A stretch of 64,000 bases of DNA from assembly GCF_029689945.1 (NCBI RefSeq), contig NZ_CP121451.1, positions 1,922,001 to 1,986,000 on the forward strand. The letters are read 5' to 3'. The stretch's first letter is position 1. Each line of letters begins with the position of its first letter. Of the stretch, positions 10,001-19,010 are shown piece after piece. This DNA is from Paenibacillus amylolyticus. Its GTDB lineage: Bacteria; Bacillota; Bacilli; Paenibacillales; Paenibacillaceae. Under the pieces are notes generated by a model. The model worked only from the letters and a program-made list of their open reading frames with translations. It was not told the origin of the DNA and did no database searches. The translations under genes and the position numbers were made by a program.

Positions 10001-10714
10001 GAAACGGTACAGCGGTCAGAGCTCACGGTTGAACAGAAGAAACTGTATGCCGCATACCTCTCCCAGCTTCAGGATGAAGCATCGAAGGATATGGAGGATA
10101 ACGGATTCCAGAAGAATCGTATCAAAATTCTGGCTGGCATCACGCGTTTGCGTCAGTTGTGCTGTCATCCGGCCCTCTTTGTCGAAGGCTATCAAGGCGA
10201 TTCCGGGAAAATGGAGCAGCTGCTAGAAACGGTCGAAGACTGTTTGGCGGCAGGCAAACGCATTCTCATCTTCTCCCAGTTTGCAAGCATGTTGAACCTG
10301 ATTCGTCAGACGCTCGCGGCACAGGGAAGAAACCTGTTTTACCTGGATGGTCAGACCCCTGCGCAGAGCCGTGTCGAGATGTGTCACAGATTTAACGAGG
10401 GTGAAGCTGAGCTGTTCTTAATCTCCCTGAAAGCAGGTGGTACCGGATTAAATTTAACAGGGGCAGATACCGTTATATTATATGATCTGTGGTGGAATCC
10501 CGCCGTGGAAGAACAGGCCATCGGCCGTGCTCATCGTATGGGACAAAAACAAGTGGTTCAAGTCATCCGCTTGGTTACCGAAGGTACAATCGAAGAGAAG
10601 ATTTTGGAACTTCAGCAGCGGAAGAAGGACTTGATTGCCGAAGTGATCGAACCGGGAGACGGCGGATCAACGACGTTATCCGAACAGGATATCCGCGAAT
10701 TGTTGATGGTATAA
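7064..10714 (+). CDS. SWIM zinc-finger SNF2/RapA-family DNA helicase
   Basis: A 1216-residue Swi2/Snf2 ATPase, presumably a cytoplasmic DNA translocase. The N-terminus holds a SWIM zinc finger with Cys68, Cys70, Cys80 and His82 (CSCPGD...YCKH). A low-complexity linker rich in Ser, Gly and Gln follows (about 95-180), then a bacterial SNF2-associated region (about 200-680). The helicase core has motif I GLGKT near residues 729-733 in LADDMGLGKTLQS, the DEAQ box near 890, LTGTPVEN near 924, and motif VI QAIGRAHRMGQ near 1153. The start is a GTG with AGGAGGCG upstream. SWIM-SNF2 proteins are common in Bacillota; roles in repair or transcription recycling are inferred from the family and no specific substrate can be read here. 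An insertion of about 60 residues rich in Gly/Thr/Asp lies between motifs I and Ia. Confidence 0.93.
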   Translation: MAPFTIMDIKLLCGVTAFKRGEDYNQSGRVTNLVVSKDQLHYEAQVRGSERYQVTVDIDGTGEVVAGCSCPGDGRHYDYCKHVAAVLLAIHEWGEQQEHNGTINSGKPTQSATGQGANTSSSTGSKSRVGTLVEESKWERPQSDSQREQMNNAPARAPVHFAQAGRPSSATGWGRSADKPSYRTADQILSMFAKDRRPLHGNDRKYTAPVSRSSLQEELQVQFICKLIQVHKGGGKLALELKVGNKRLYVVQKVKQFLNCIEKGEPMSFTKLFHYDPMMHVFNPQDQAILSMLIRMRQSEEAYRQSISGYLGASDGREILIAPLVWKPLLELLLQADSRMEGTGFANGPLTLGEGVLPLFYRIAQGTNEGYQLEISGLRELILLPAYDAAVVEGQLHMLEPMQMRSLEDLSAALNSYGIKESIDISTHQVDEFVQHVVPELRTLGHLSIDSQVREQIAEPELSPKLYIDFYRERITARLEFDYEVMVINPLAEYLIDEEEKKVILVRDRYKERNLIERLDRSFLERDGSVWASEREDAIYDVMYHLLPELEKQVEIYIPNAVKAMVQSYPTPPKVRADLGRGLDWLEISFEMEGVDEQELQELMRRIVEKKPYFRLKSGVFLSLENEGADSFAHMADSLGLGADDIKSSHIRLPAVRALQLPGRDEVSGHVKWGGSLKRFLDDLRDPERMDFALPGSLTPILRDYQNSGYQWLRTLAYYRFGGILADDMGLGKTLQSIAYITAVLQEKPEYNIDHTGSDKYRESGSLWGGETLATANIDPETGLPLDKMASENTDGSWSTMQQDGLTVRTKVIHPPVLVVAPASLTYNWANEFSRFAPHLNVLIAAGQKEERANMLSGMDEADVIVTSYPLLRRDLDTYLGRTFHTLILDEAQAIKNASSQTAQAVKQIQAPRRFALTGTPVENSLDELWSIFEAVFPGLFPSYRRFLDLPPERISRMVRPFILRRLKKDVLEELPDRIETVQRSELTVEQKKLYAAYLSQLQDEASKDMEDNGFQKNRIKILAGITRLRQLCCHPALFVEGYQGDSGKMEQLLETVEDCLAAGKRILIFSQFASMLNLIRQTLAAQGRNLFYLDGQTPAQSRVEMCHRFNEGEAELFLISLKAGGTGLNLTGADTVILYDLWWNPAVEEQAIGRAHRMGQKQVVQVIRLVTEGTIEEKILELQQRKKDLIAEVIEPGDGGSTTLSEQDIRELLMV

Positions 10715-10789
10715 TGGAGTCCAAGCATCGTAGCAGTAAGAATCATTAAATATATTAATATATGTATCTAGCAAAAGGAGTGGGTTCGT

Positions 10790-11667
10790 GTGCGTATTCG
10801 CAAAGCGATTATACCAGCCGCAGGGCTGGGTACCCGGTTTCTGCCTGCCACCAAGGCGATGCCTAAGGAAATGCTGCCCATCGTGGACAAGCCAACGATC
10901 CAGTACATTATTGAAGAAGCCGTAGCTTCAGGCATTGAAGATATCATTATTGTGACAGGTAAAGGGAAGCGGGCCATTGAAGATCACTTCGACTATTCGT
11001 TTGAGCTGGAGCAGAATCTGGCGGACAAACAGAAGTGGGACTTGCTTAACGAAGTACGCAAACCCTCCGAGATGGCAGATATCCATTATATCCGTCAAAA
11101 GGAACCGAAGGGACTTGGTCACGCCATCTGGTGCGCCCGCAAGTTTATTGGCAATGAACCTTTTGCCGTCCTCTTGGGGGACGACATTGTGGAAGCCGAC
11201 CATCCCTGCCTGAAGCAGATGATCGATGTTTACGATGAACTGCAATCTCCAATTGTTGGTGTACAACCTGTGGATTGGAGCGAGGTTTCTCGCTACGGGA
11301 TCGTAGACGGGGAGTTGTTAACCCCTACGGATGATCGTGTTTTTCGCGCCCGCCGATTAATTGAGAAACCGAAGACCGAAGATTCCCCTTCGAACCTGGC
11401 TATTATGGGACGTTATATTCTTACACCGGATATTTTTGAGATATTAGGTCAGCAATCTGCTGGCGTTGGGGAGAAATTCAACTCACGGATGCCTTGTCCC
11501 GATTGAATGAACAACGGCAGATTCTTGCATATCATTTCGACGGACTGCGTCATGATGTTGGTGAGAAGTTAGGCTTTATTGAAACGTCAATTCATTACGC
11601 GTTGCAGCGCCCGGATCTACGGAATGATCTCTTAAAGTATTTGGAACAGGTCATAAAGGATCAATAA
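10790..11667 (+). CDS. galU: UTP-glucose-1-phosphate uridylyltransferase (frameshifted in this sequence)
   Basis: GalU makes UDP-glucose from UTP and glucose-1-phosphate, feeding cell-wall glycopolymer and glycolipid synthesis. The N-terminus has the nucleotidyltransferase signature [17 protein letters not shown] (residues about 12-28), and DKP and LLGDD follow as expected. The frame breaks at 11468-11471: inserting one G into GGGG restores [12 protein letters not shown] and the normal C-terminus to the stop at 11665-11667, giving about 292 residues. As read, the protein ends at 11506. The start is a GTG with AAAGGAGTG upstream. The rml genes lie immediately downstream but after a terminator, so this is probably a separate transcript with a related role. 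Confidence 0.93.
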
Positions 11668-11688
11668 ATGGTTTTCCGTATGCTCTCG

Positions 11689-11730
11689 AAGTCCAGCCGA
11701 AGAATGATATCGCGGCTGGGCTTTAATTTA
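11689..11730 (+). terminator. Rho-independent terminator
   Basis: AAGTCCAGCCG (11689-11699) pairs with CGGCTGGGCTT (11713-11723) with one G-U pair, followed by TTAATTTATTTTT. It ends galU. Confidence 0.8.
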
Positions 11731-11849
11731 TTTTTGAGGAAGAATAAATATGAGGGTTATACAGGCCAATGAACAAACACTTGCCCGACACTTTACATAT
11801 ACATAGTCAATATGAAGAAATGATGTCAACAGCAAAACGGAGGGATGTC

Positions 11850-12398
11850 ATGAAGGTACTTCCGCTGTTTATGGATGGCGCTGCCATATTGGAACCTCAG
11901 GTTTATGGTGATCACCGTGGATATTTTATGGAAAGTTATAATGAACAGGTTCTGCATGAACAGGGGATACAGCATGTCTTTATTCAGGACAATCAATCCT
12001 TGTCGGCAGAAGCAGGTGTCTTACGTGGGCTTCATTACCAGCTTCAGCCCAAAGCGCAAACTAAATTGGTGAGGGTGATATCAGGGGCTATATATGATGT
12101 GATTGTGGATGTCCGCACGTCATCCCCCACTTTTGGTCATTGGAAAAGTGTCATACTAAGTGAGTACAACCAGCGGCAGCTGCTTGTTCCTCAAGGATTT
12201 GCTCATGGATTCTGTACCTTGGTGCCTCATTCCCAGGTGACTTATAAGGTAGACGCTTATTATTCGCCTGAACTTGACCGTGGAATTCTGTGGAACGATC
12301 CGGCACTCGCCATTGATTGGCCTGTGACGAAACCTATATTATCGGAGAAGGATCAGAAGCATCCTTTACTGAAAGATGCCGAACTGAACTTCGATTAA
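11850..12398 (+). CDS. rfbC: dTDP-4-dehydrorhamnose 3,5-epimerase
   Basis: RmlC epimerises dTDP-4-keto-6-deoxyglucose at C3 and C5, the third step to dTDP-L-rhamnose. The 182-residue product has the family features: GDHRGYFMESYN near the start, LRGLHYQ with the catalytic-type His, VVRV-like ISGAIYDVIVDVR, and the PQGFAHGF loop. I chose the ATG at 11850, which has CGGAGGGA about seven bases upstream and gives the usual RmlC length; the frame is open further upstream to 11769 but without support. It leads a compact rmlC-rmlB-rmlD cluster. No gene for the first enzyme, RmlA, is adjacent. Confidence 0.95.
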   Translation: MKVLPLFMDGAAILEPQVYGDHRGYFMESYNEQVLHEQGIQHVFIQDNQSLSAEAGVLRGLHYQLQPKAQTKLVRVISGAIYDVIVDVRTSSPTFGHWKSVILSEYNQRQLLVPQGFAHGFCTLVPHSQVTYKVDAYYSPELDRGILWNDPALAIDWPVTKPILSEKDQKHPLLKDAELNFD

Positions 12399-12452
12399 TT
12401 AATCAGACTTTTCAGATACTTCTGTATCTGGAGACAGAGGGAGAGGGACAGC

Positions 12453-13478
12453 ATGAAACTACTGGTTACGGGTGGGGCCGGATTTATCGGCAGCAACTTT
12501 GTGCTATATATGCTTCGTGAACATCCGAATTATGAAATTATCAATGTGGATGCCTTAACGTATGCGGGGAACCTGGAGAACTTGCATACGGTAGAGTCCA
12601 ATCCCAGATATACCTTCATCCAAGCAGATATTGCAGATGTACAGCAGATGGATGCTGTTTTTTCCCAAGGCATCGATGTGGTTGTGAATTTCGCTGCCGA
12701 GTCTCATGTGGATCGAAGTATTCTGTCCCCGGATATCTTTGTGCGTACCAATGTGATGGGGACTCAGGTTCTGCTGGATGCGGCAAAGAAATATCAAGTC
12801 ACCAAATTTGTTCAGGTATCGACGGATGAGGTATATGGATCACTAGGTCCAACAGGTTTATTTACTGAAGATACACCTCTGATGCCAAACAGTCCTTACT
12901 CTGCAAGTAAAGCTGGCGGGGACCTGCTCGTAAGAGCCTATCATGAGACCTTTGGACTGCCTGTAAATATTACACGTTGCTCCAATAACTACGGACCTTT
13001 TCAATTCCCGGAGAAACTGATTCCGCTGATCATATCCCGTGCATTGAATGATGAAGCTATTCCAGTATATGGTGACGGGCTCAACATTCGTGACTGGCTC
13101 TATGTCGAGGATCATTGCAGTGCGATTGATCTGGTGATTCATAATGGACAATCTGGCGAAGTATACAACATTGGTGGTAATAATGAACGTACTAATATAT
13201 ACATTGTGCAGAGCGTATTGGAGCAACTGGGTAAGCCAGCCAGCTTGATTCAGTATGTACAGGATCGATTGGGGCATGACCGACGTTATGGTATAGATCC
13301 TACCAAGATACGTACAGAGCTCGGCTGGCAACCTGCACACAACTTTGAGACAGGGATTAAGGAGACAATTCAGTGGTATCTGAAACACCAGGATTGGTGG
13401 ACGAGAATTCAATCCGGCACATATCAGGACTATGTTCAGCTTCAGTACGGTAAACGGATGGGTGATTCGTCCACATGA
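12453..13478 (+). CDS. rfbB: dTDP-glucose 4,6-dehydratase
   Basis: RmlB is an NAD-dependent short-chain dehydrogenase/reductase that converts dTDP-glucose to the 4-keto-6-deoxy sugar. The 341-residue protein opens with the TGGAGFIG dinucleotide-binding motif (6-13), carries the family active-site Thr124-Asp125-Glu126 within STDEVYGS, and has the YSASK motif with Tyr149. The ATG is preceded by AGAGGGAGAGGGA. Its stop codon overlaps the start of rfbD by four bases (ATGA), so the two are translationally coupled. Product: intermediate for rhamnose-containing surface polysaccharide or glycoprotein glycans. Confidence 0.97.
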   Translation: MKLLVTGGAGFIGSNFVLYMLREHPNYEIINVDALTYAGNLENLHTVESNPRYTFIQADIADVQQMDAVFSQGIDVVVNFAAESHVDRSILSPDIFVRTNVMGTQVLLDAAKKYQVTKFVQVSTDEVYGSLGPTGLFTEDTPLMPNSPYSASKAGGDLLVRAYHETFGLPVNITRCSNNYGPFQFPEKLIPLIISRALNDEAIPVYGDGLNIRDWLYVEDHCSAIDLVIHNGQSGEVYNIGGNNERTNIYIVQSVLEQLGKPASLIQYVQDRLGHDRRYGIDPTKIRTELGWQPAHNFETGIKETIQWYLKHQDWWTRIQSGTYQDYVQLQYGKRMGDSST

Positions 13479-14356
13479 ACTATAGAGTTATGGTAACTGG
13501 CGCGGCGGGACAGCTGGGTTATGATGTGGTGAAGACCTTCGAAGCAGAGGGTCATCAGGTGTTGGCCTGTGACAAGAACCAGATGGATATTACCGATCAA
13601 CAGCAGTGCACAGATATGATTACAACGTTCCGACCGGACATCATTATTCACTGCGCAGCTTACACTGCGGTCGATCAGGCTGAAGCAGATGAGGATACAG
13701 CATACGCAATCAATGCTTCAGGAACTAGAAATATTGCAGTTGCAGCCGAGAGAGTGAGAGCAAGGCTGGTATATATCAGTACCGATTATGTCTTTGATGG
13801 GAGTGGGAGTACACCATACCGGGAGTACGATGTAACGAATCCACAGAGTGTTTATGGCAAGTCGAAACTTGCCGGTGAACATCTTGTTCAAAGTTTGTGT
13901 ACGCGATGGTTTATCATTCGAACATCATGGGTGTTTGGTATGCATGGCAGTAATTTTGTCAAAACCATGCTGGAACTTATGGTGAAGCGTCCACAACTTC
14001 AAGTTGTTCATGACCAACAAGGTTCACCTACCTATACGGTGGATCTTGCCCGATTCATCTATCTCCTTTGCGTAAGTGAAAAGTATGGCATCTATCATGC
14101 TTCCAATTCCGGAACTTGCACATGGTATGAGTTTGCACAGGCTATTAGGGAAGAAGCGACTAAGCAGGGGGAATTCAAGTCAACGGCTGAACTTGTGCCA
14201 TGCACAACCGATCAGTTTCCACGTCCAGCCCCGCGTCCTGCATACTCGGTTATGGATCATCTATCGATCCGAACGAATGGTCTGGAACCTCTGAGACCTT
14301 GGCGTGAGGCACTGATTGCGTTTTTGAAAGAGTTGAGTGTAGCCCAAATAGACTGA
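13475..14356 (+). CDS. rfbD: dTDP-4-dehydrorhamnose reductase
   Basis: RmlD reduces dTDP-4-keto-rhamnose to dTDP-L-rhamnose using NAD(P)H. The 293-residue protein has the Rossmann motif GAAGQLG (9-15) and the YGKSK catalytic motif with Tyr127. The conserved DxxKxD-type segment appears as CDKNQMDITD near residues 32-41. Its ATG overlaps the rfbB stop, with only a weak ribosome-binding site, which fits translational coupling. It ends the rml cluster and is followed by a strong terminator. Confidence 0.96.
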   Translation: MNYRVMVTGAAGQLGYDVVKTFEAEGHQVLACDKNQMDITDQQQCTDMITTFRPDIIIHCAAYTAVDQAEADEDTAYAINASGTRNIAVAAERVRARLVYISTDYVFDGSGSTPYREYDVTNPQSVYGKSKLAGEHLVQSLCTRWFIIRTSWVFGMHGSNFVKTMLELMVKRPQLQVVHDQQGSPTYTVDLARFIYLLCVSEKYGIYHASNSGTCTWYEFAQAIREEATKQGEFKSTAELVPCTTDQFPRPAPRPAYSVMDHLSIRTNGLEPLRPWREALIAFLKELSVAQID

Positions 14357-14405
14357 TAATGTTGATGGCCCGTACTTTATCCCTAAATATTACCCACCAT
14401 TTAAC

Positions 14406-14435
14406 AGCCGCCTCCGGGCGGCTATTTTGTTTTGT
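14406..14435 (+). terminator. Rho-independent terminator
   Basis: AGCCGCC (14406-14412) pairs perfectly with GGCGGCT (14417-14423) around a TCCG loop, followed by ATTTTGTTTTG. It ends the rml operon. Confidence 0.85.
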
Positions 14436-14491
14436 ACCTCCTAGATTCGGGTAGTTAGCTAACAAAAAGGTACTGAGGATGTGAATGTGAT

Positions 14492-15365
14492 ATGAAACGC
14501 ATTGCTGCCGTTTTGACACTACTAATCGTTACCGTGGGTACACTCTTTTTGCTTATGAGAGCCAAAGTGAAGAGCAACGGGACGGATTTACCGCTTATAG
14601 ATTAATAGCCCATGCGATGGGCAGCATTCGTGATCAACCATATACCAACGCCTATGAAGCGATGATTGCCAATTACGAGAAAGGCACACGTGTATTTGAG
14701 ATTGATTTTATGCTGACCTCAGATCGCAAAGCCGTAGCCAGACATGAGTGGACAGCTAATATGAGCAAACTGCTAGGACAAGACGAAGAGCTTTCGGAGG
14801 ATAAGCAGGCCGGGGCACTGACACATGATGAGTTCATGAATACGCCTATTTTGGGTATGTACCAGCCCATGGATGCCGACGGCATTATAGATGTACTGGC
14901 TAAATACCCGGATATGTATATCGTAACGGACACCAAGGAACAGAAGGATGAAGATATTCAGCAGGTGTTAAGATCCTCGTGGATGCAGCCAAAGAACATG
15001 ATCCATCCGTGCTGGATCGGGTGGTGGTACAGATCTATAATGAACCGATGCTTGAAACAGTGAAAGAAGTCCACGCCTTCCCTTCCATTATCTATACGTT
15101 ATATGCCACACAGGATACAGAAGATCAGGTTGTTGATTTTGTGCAAAAGAATGATATTGATGCCGTAACCATGCCGGAATATAAAGTAAACCAGAATTTC
15201 GTCGCCAAGTTGAATAGTGCGGGGGCGGTCACTTACGTACACACCATTAATGACACTGAACAGGTGGCTAACTATGAGAAATGGGGCGTGTACGGGGTTT
15301 ACTCGGACGTGTTAACGGAGCAGGAACTGGATGACATGAACACACGCTTTGCCTGGAAACCGTAA
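14492..15365 (+). CDS. Exported GDPD/PI-PLC-like phosphodiesterase (two frameshifts in this sequence)
   Basis: After two repairs this is a protein of about 291 residues. The first is one T added to TTTTT at 14546-14550, which joins the N-terminal hydrophobic signal segment (MKRIAAVLTLLIVTVGTLFF) to AYESQSEEQRDG. The second is one T added near 14968, giving QVFKILVDAAKEHD. The core resembles the glycerophosphodiester phosphodiesterase TIM barrel: a His-containing LIAHAMGS motif, FEIDFMLTSD with the metal-binding Glu and Asp, and a second His in ARHEW. The usual HRG motif is replaced by HAMG, as in some PI-PLC/GDPD-superfamily branches, so the substrate is uncertain. The N-terminal segment predicts export or membrane anchoring. 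It sits alone between the rml operon and pcrB. Confidence 0.8.
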
Positions 15366-15479
15366 AAACTCACGTTTTCTGTTCCCCTTTTTATGCGAAC
15401 ATTGACACTCACAGCCTGCTGACTTAGACTTAGTTTACAAGCTTTCTAGGATGCAGAAGAACCTCTGGAGGAATGTTCG

Positions 15480-16175
15480 TTGATAGACATGATTAAGCAG
15501 TGGAGACATGTATTTAAGCTTGACCCGGACCGGGAGATTACGGACGAAGAACTTGATCTGGTCTGCATGTCGGGGACCGATGCAATTATCGTCGGCGGAT
15601 CTTCCGGAATTACTTATGATAACACGGTAGACCTGATGTCCCGTGTACGTCGTTATGAGTTGCCCTGTGTGCTTGAAGTATCCGATCTGGAGGCGGTTGT
15701 TCCCGGGTTTGACGGATATCTGATCCCGATGGTCCTGAATGCAACGGACAGCAAATGGATGATTGGACACCACCAGCAGGCCATAGAACGTTATGGTTAT
15801 CTCATCCCTTGGGACCTGCTGATTGCCGAGGGTTATATCGTGCTTAATGCAAACTCCACGGTAGCGCGGTTGACGGGTGCAGATACAGAACTGACGACAG
15901 GAGCAGCGGTCGCATATGCCCAGGCTGCGGAGCGTCTGCTCAATCTTCCCATTGTATACATGGAGTACAGCGGAACGTTCGGAGATATGGAGCTTGTTGG
16001 TGAGACACATAGGCAACTGGATCGGGCACATCTCATCTACGGCGGCGGAATTGATGATACGGAGAAAGCCGTGCAGGCTGCCCAGGTAGCAGATACCGTT
16101 GTGGTAGGTAACATTGTATACAGCGATTTAAATAAGGCACTTGAGACGGTGTTGGCCGTAAAAGGAACCATTTAA
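15480..16175 (+). CDS. pcrB: Heptaprenylglyceryl phosphate synthase
   Basis: PcrB is the bacterial relative of archaeal GGGP synthase and joins heptaprenyl diphosphate to glycerol-1-phosphate, a first step to an ether lipid in Bacillota. The 231-residue TIM-barrel protein shows the expected phosphate-binding and substrate motifs: VGGSSGI near 39-45, YMEYSGTFGD near 160-169, and YGGGIDD near 188-194. The start is a TTG with GGAGG eight bases upstream (15467-15471); the next in-frame ATG at 15489 is too far from that site. It heads the same pcrB-pcrA-ligA order known from Bacillus. Between pcrB and pcrA lies a repeat-filled gap of about 460 bases, so the genes may not all share a single transcript. 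Confidence 0.93.
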   Translation: MIDMIKQWRHVFKLDPDREITDEELDLVCMSGTDAIIVGGSSGITYDNTVDLMSRVRRYELPCVLEVSDLEAVVPGFDGYLIPMVLNATDSKWMIGHHQQAIERYGYLIPWDLLIAEGYIVLNANSTVARLTGADTELTTGAAVAYAQAAERLLNLPIVYMEYSGTFGDMELVGETHRQLDRAHLIYGGGIDDTEKAVQAAQVADTVVVGNIVYSDLNKALETVLAVKGTI

Positions 16176-16270
16176 TCGGTTTAGTTTACCAATCCCCATT
16201 TTCCCCTTATGATCTGTTAAAATAGAACTTTGCCCTTACTAATTTTAAAAAGTTATATGAGCGTAATGTC

Positions 16271-16420
16271 GTTTACACGAGAAGGAAGTGTTCTCTCTTG
16301 TATTTTGACTACCTTTAAATATAAGCTGAACTATTTTTTACACGAGAACGGAGAGGACAGAAATAAGCTGGAGAAGCGGAGTGTTCACATTTACTCACGT
16401 TTTTTACCTCTTACAACAAT
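16271..16420. repeat. Degenerate left-end copies of the structured repeat
   Basis: Two partial copies precede the full copy B. GTTTACACGAGAAGG begins at 16271, and TTTACACGAGAACGG begins at 16337. The second continues with GCTGGAGAAGCGGAGTGTTC, which matches the left half of copies B and C, and then decays near 16415. Neither has the right-hand GCGATCGG part. No credible gene lies in 16176-16635. Confidence 0.5.
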
Positions 16421-16435
16421 TCGTATAAAAGGCTA

Positions 16436-16587
16436 TGTTTACACAGAAACGTAGAGTGCAGGAGCAAGCTGAAGAAACGAAGTGTTCGCCTTTATTCCCG
16501 GATTTTCACCTTTGAAAAGGTAGATCAAAAAATTCGGGAATAACAGCGATCGGAAGATGCTGCTGCAATCGAAGTCCGAGTGTAACA
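16436..16587. repeat. Structured intergenic repeat, copy B
   Basis: This 152-bp element is bounded by TGTTTACAC (16436-16444) and GTGTAACA (16580-16587). An inner stem pairs TGCAGGAGCA (16457-16466) with TGCTGCTGCA (16558-16567) with one mismatch. A central stem pairs TTATTCCCG (16492-16500) perfectly with CGGGAATAA (16535-16543), and a small hairpin around ACCTTTGAAAAGGT lies inside it. The conserved GCGATCGGAAGAT is at 16546-16558. It lies between pcrB and pcrA and ends about 50 bases upstream of the pcrA start. Confidence 0.75.
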
Positions 16588-16635
16588 GATAGCTCCTTAT
16601 ACTGACCAACCAACCAACGAAAGGAGCATGCATGC

Positions 16636-18988
16636 ATGCAACCTGTAAATATACATGATGCCGTTGCACGACTTAACACCCCTCAACGGCAAGCCGTCGA
16701 GGCGACGGATGGCCCGCTGCTGATTATGGCCGGAGCGGGATCCGGCAAGACCCGGGTGCTGACACACCGGATTGCCTACCTTATTGCAACACGGAAAGCA
16801 CCCGTGGGGCATTTTAGCGATTACCTTTACGAATAAAGCCGCCCGTGAGATGCAAGACCGTGTTTCCCAACTGGTTGGTGGCTCCCAAGGCCGCGACATT
16901 TGGGTATCCACGTTCCACTCTATGTGTGTGCGAATTTTGCGTCGTGATATTGAACGTATTGGCTTTACCTCCAACTTCAGTATTCTGGACTCTTCGGACC
17001 AACTATCTGTTATTCGCAGCTGTATGAAAGATCAGAATATTGATACCAAGAAATTCGAGCCAAAAGCAGTTCAAGCGATGATGAGCACGGCCAAGAATGA
17101 ATTGATCAGTCCGGAGCAATATGAGAAGCAGGCAGGAGACTATTTCGAGGGTATTGTAGCGAAGATATATAAGATGTACCAGAAACGGTTAAGAGCCAAT
17201 AACTCACTGGACTTTGACGATCTCATTATGCAGACCATTCAATTGTTCAAGGAAGTACCGGAAGTCCTCGACTTTTACCAAAAGAAATTCCAGTACATTC
17301 ACGTGGACGAGTATCAGGATACGAACCGTGCACAGTATATGCTGTGCCGCATGCTTGCTGACAGTCATCACCGCATCTGCGTTGTAGGGGATAGTGACCA
17401 ATCGATCTATCGCTGGCGTGGAGCGGATATCAGCAATATCCTGAACTTTGAGAAAGATTACCCGGAAGCAAATACGATTTTGCTGGAGCAGAACTACCGT
17501 TCTACTTCCAATATCCTGAATGCAGCGAATGAAGTGATCGGCCTGAATACAGGGCGAAAACCGAAGAAACTGTGGACGGACAAAGAGGGCGGTTCGAAGA
17601 TCAAGGTATACCGTGCGGATTCCGAACATGATGAGGGGTATTTTGTTACCTCCGAGATTAGTAAAAATGTGAAGAACGGCAAATCCTATCAGAACCATGC
17701 CATTTTGTATCGTACCAATGCCCAGTCCCGGGTTATAGAGGAAATTTTGATCAAGTCTGATATTCCGTATCAGATTGTCGGCGGCATCAAGTTCTATGAT
17801 CGTAAAGAGATCAAGGACATTCTGGCGTATCTGCGCCTGTTATCCAACCCCGACGATGATATCAGTCTTACCCGGATTATTAATGTACCGAAGCGCAGCA
17901 TCGGGGATACAACGGTAGCGAAGCTGGCGGCTGCGGCAGGAGAGCGGGGAATTTCCATTTTCCGTGTGTTACAGGTCGTGGATGATCTTGGTTTTGCTGG
18001 CCGTACACGTAATGCGCTGGTGGAGTTCTATGACATGATCGCTGCTCTGCATCAGATGGTAGAATACCTGTCTGTAACTGAATTAACCGAGAAGATTCTG
18101 GAGATGAGCCAATACCGTCTTGAGATGCAAAATGAAAATACACTCGAATCCCGTGCACGGCTGGAGAACATTGAAGAGTTCCTCTCCGTAACCATGGAAT
18201 TTGAGAAAAATAACGAAGACAAAACGCTCGTATCATTCCTCACCGATCTTGCATTGATTGCAGACATCGACAGTATGAACGATGATGAAGAGGATCAGAG
18301 CGATGCGGTTACCCTGATGACCATGCACAGTGCCAAAGGTCTGGAGTTCCCGGTTGTCTTTATCGTGGGTATGGAGGAAGGGGTCTTCCCGCACAGCCGT
18401 GCCTTTATGGATAATGAAGAGTTGGAAGAAGAACGCCGACTTGCTTATGTAGGGATCACCCGTGCGGAAGAACAACTCTTCCTGTCTTGTGCGCAGATGC
18501 GTACCTTGTTTGGACGTACTACGGCGAATCCGCCTTCCCGCTTCCTGGATGAAATTCCGGATGAGCTGAAGGAAGATACCTCCATGGCTCGTGATCGTTA
18601 CCGCCGCGGCAGCAGCGGTGGTGGCTCATATGGTGGACGTGGATTGGGTTCCAGTGGAGGGAGTAACTTCGGTGGTGGTACCAAGCTGTTTGATCACCAA
18701 AGCAAGAGCGGGTCATCTGCTACCTCATCCACGCCAACTTCGCGTGTGACCACAAGCACCTCCCGCCCAACATACTCTACGCCATCTTCTGCTTCCAAGT
18801 CGGTGGCTTCCAATGGTGAAGCAGGATTCAAGGCTGGAGACAAAGTGCAGCATGGCAAATGGGGGACAGGCACAATCGTTGCAGTCAAAGGTACAGGTAA
18901 TGACACCGAACTGCAGATAGCATTCCCGGCTCCGGTTGGTGTGAAACGTTTGCTTGCCGGTTTTGCCCCAATTACGAAAGTAGAATAA
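16636..18988 (+). CDS. pcrA: ATP-dependent DNA helicase PcrA (frameshifted in this sequence)
   Basis: PcrA is an SF1A 3'-5' helicase essential in Bacillus for replication and repair. The product is about 783 residues once a frame break at the CCC run 16801-16803 is repaired (one C too many, or two too few); the corrected junction reads [20 protein letters not shown] or with one extra Pro. Motif I is GAGSGKT near residue 34, and motif II appears as VDEYQDTN near 223-230. [13 protein letters not shown] (motif III), EQNYRS (motif IV) and [14 protein letters not shown] (motif V) follow. The C-terminus has a Gly/Ser/Thr-rich linker and a Tudor-like domain ([16 protein letters not shown]) that in PcrA/UvrD contacts RNA polymerase. 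The ATG at 16636 follows GAAAGGAGCATGC. The protein is otherwise intact. Confidence 0.95.
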
Positions 18989-19010
18989 GAACGAAACTTC
19001 CTTCTGCATA

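Noticed and set aside
16230..16454. A 74-codon frame between pcrB and pcrA
   Set aside because: It runs through the degenerate copies of the structured repeat and has no plausible start signal.
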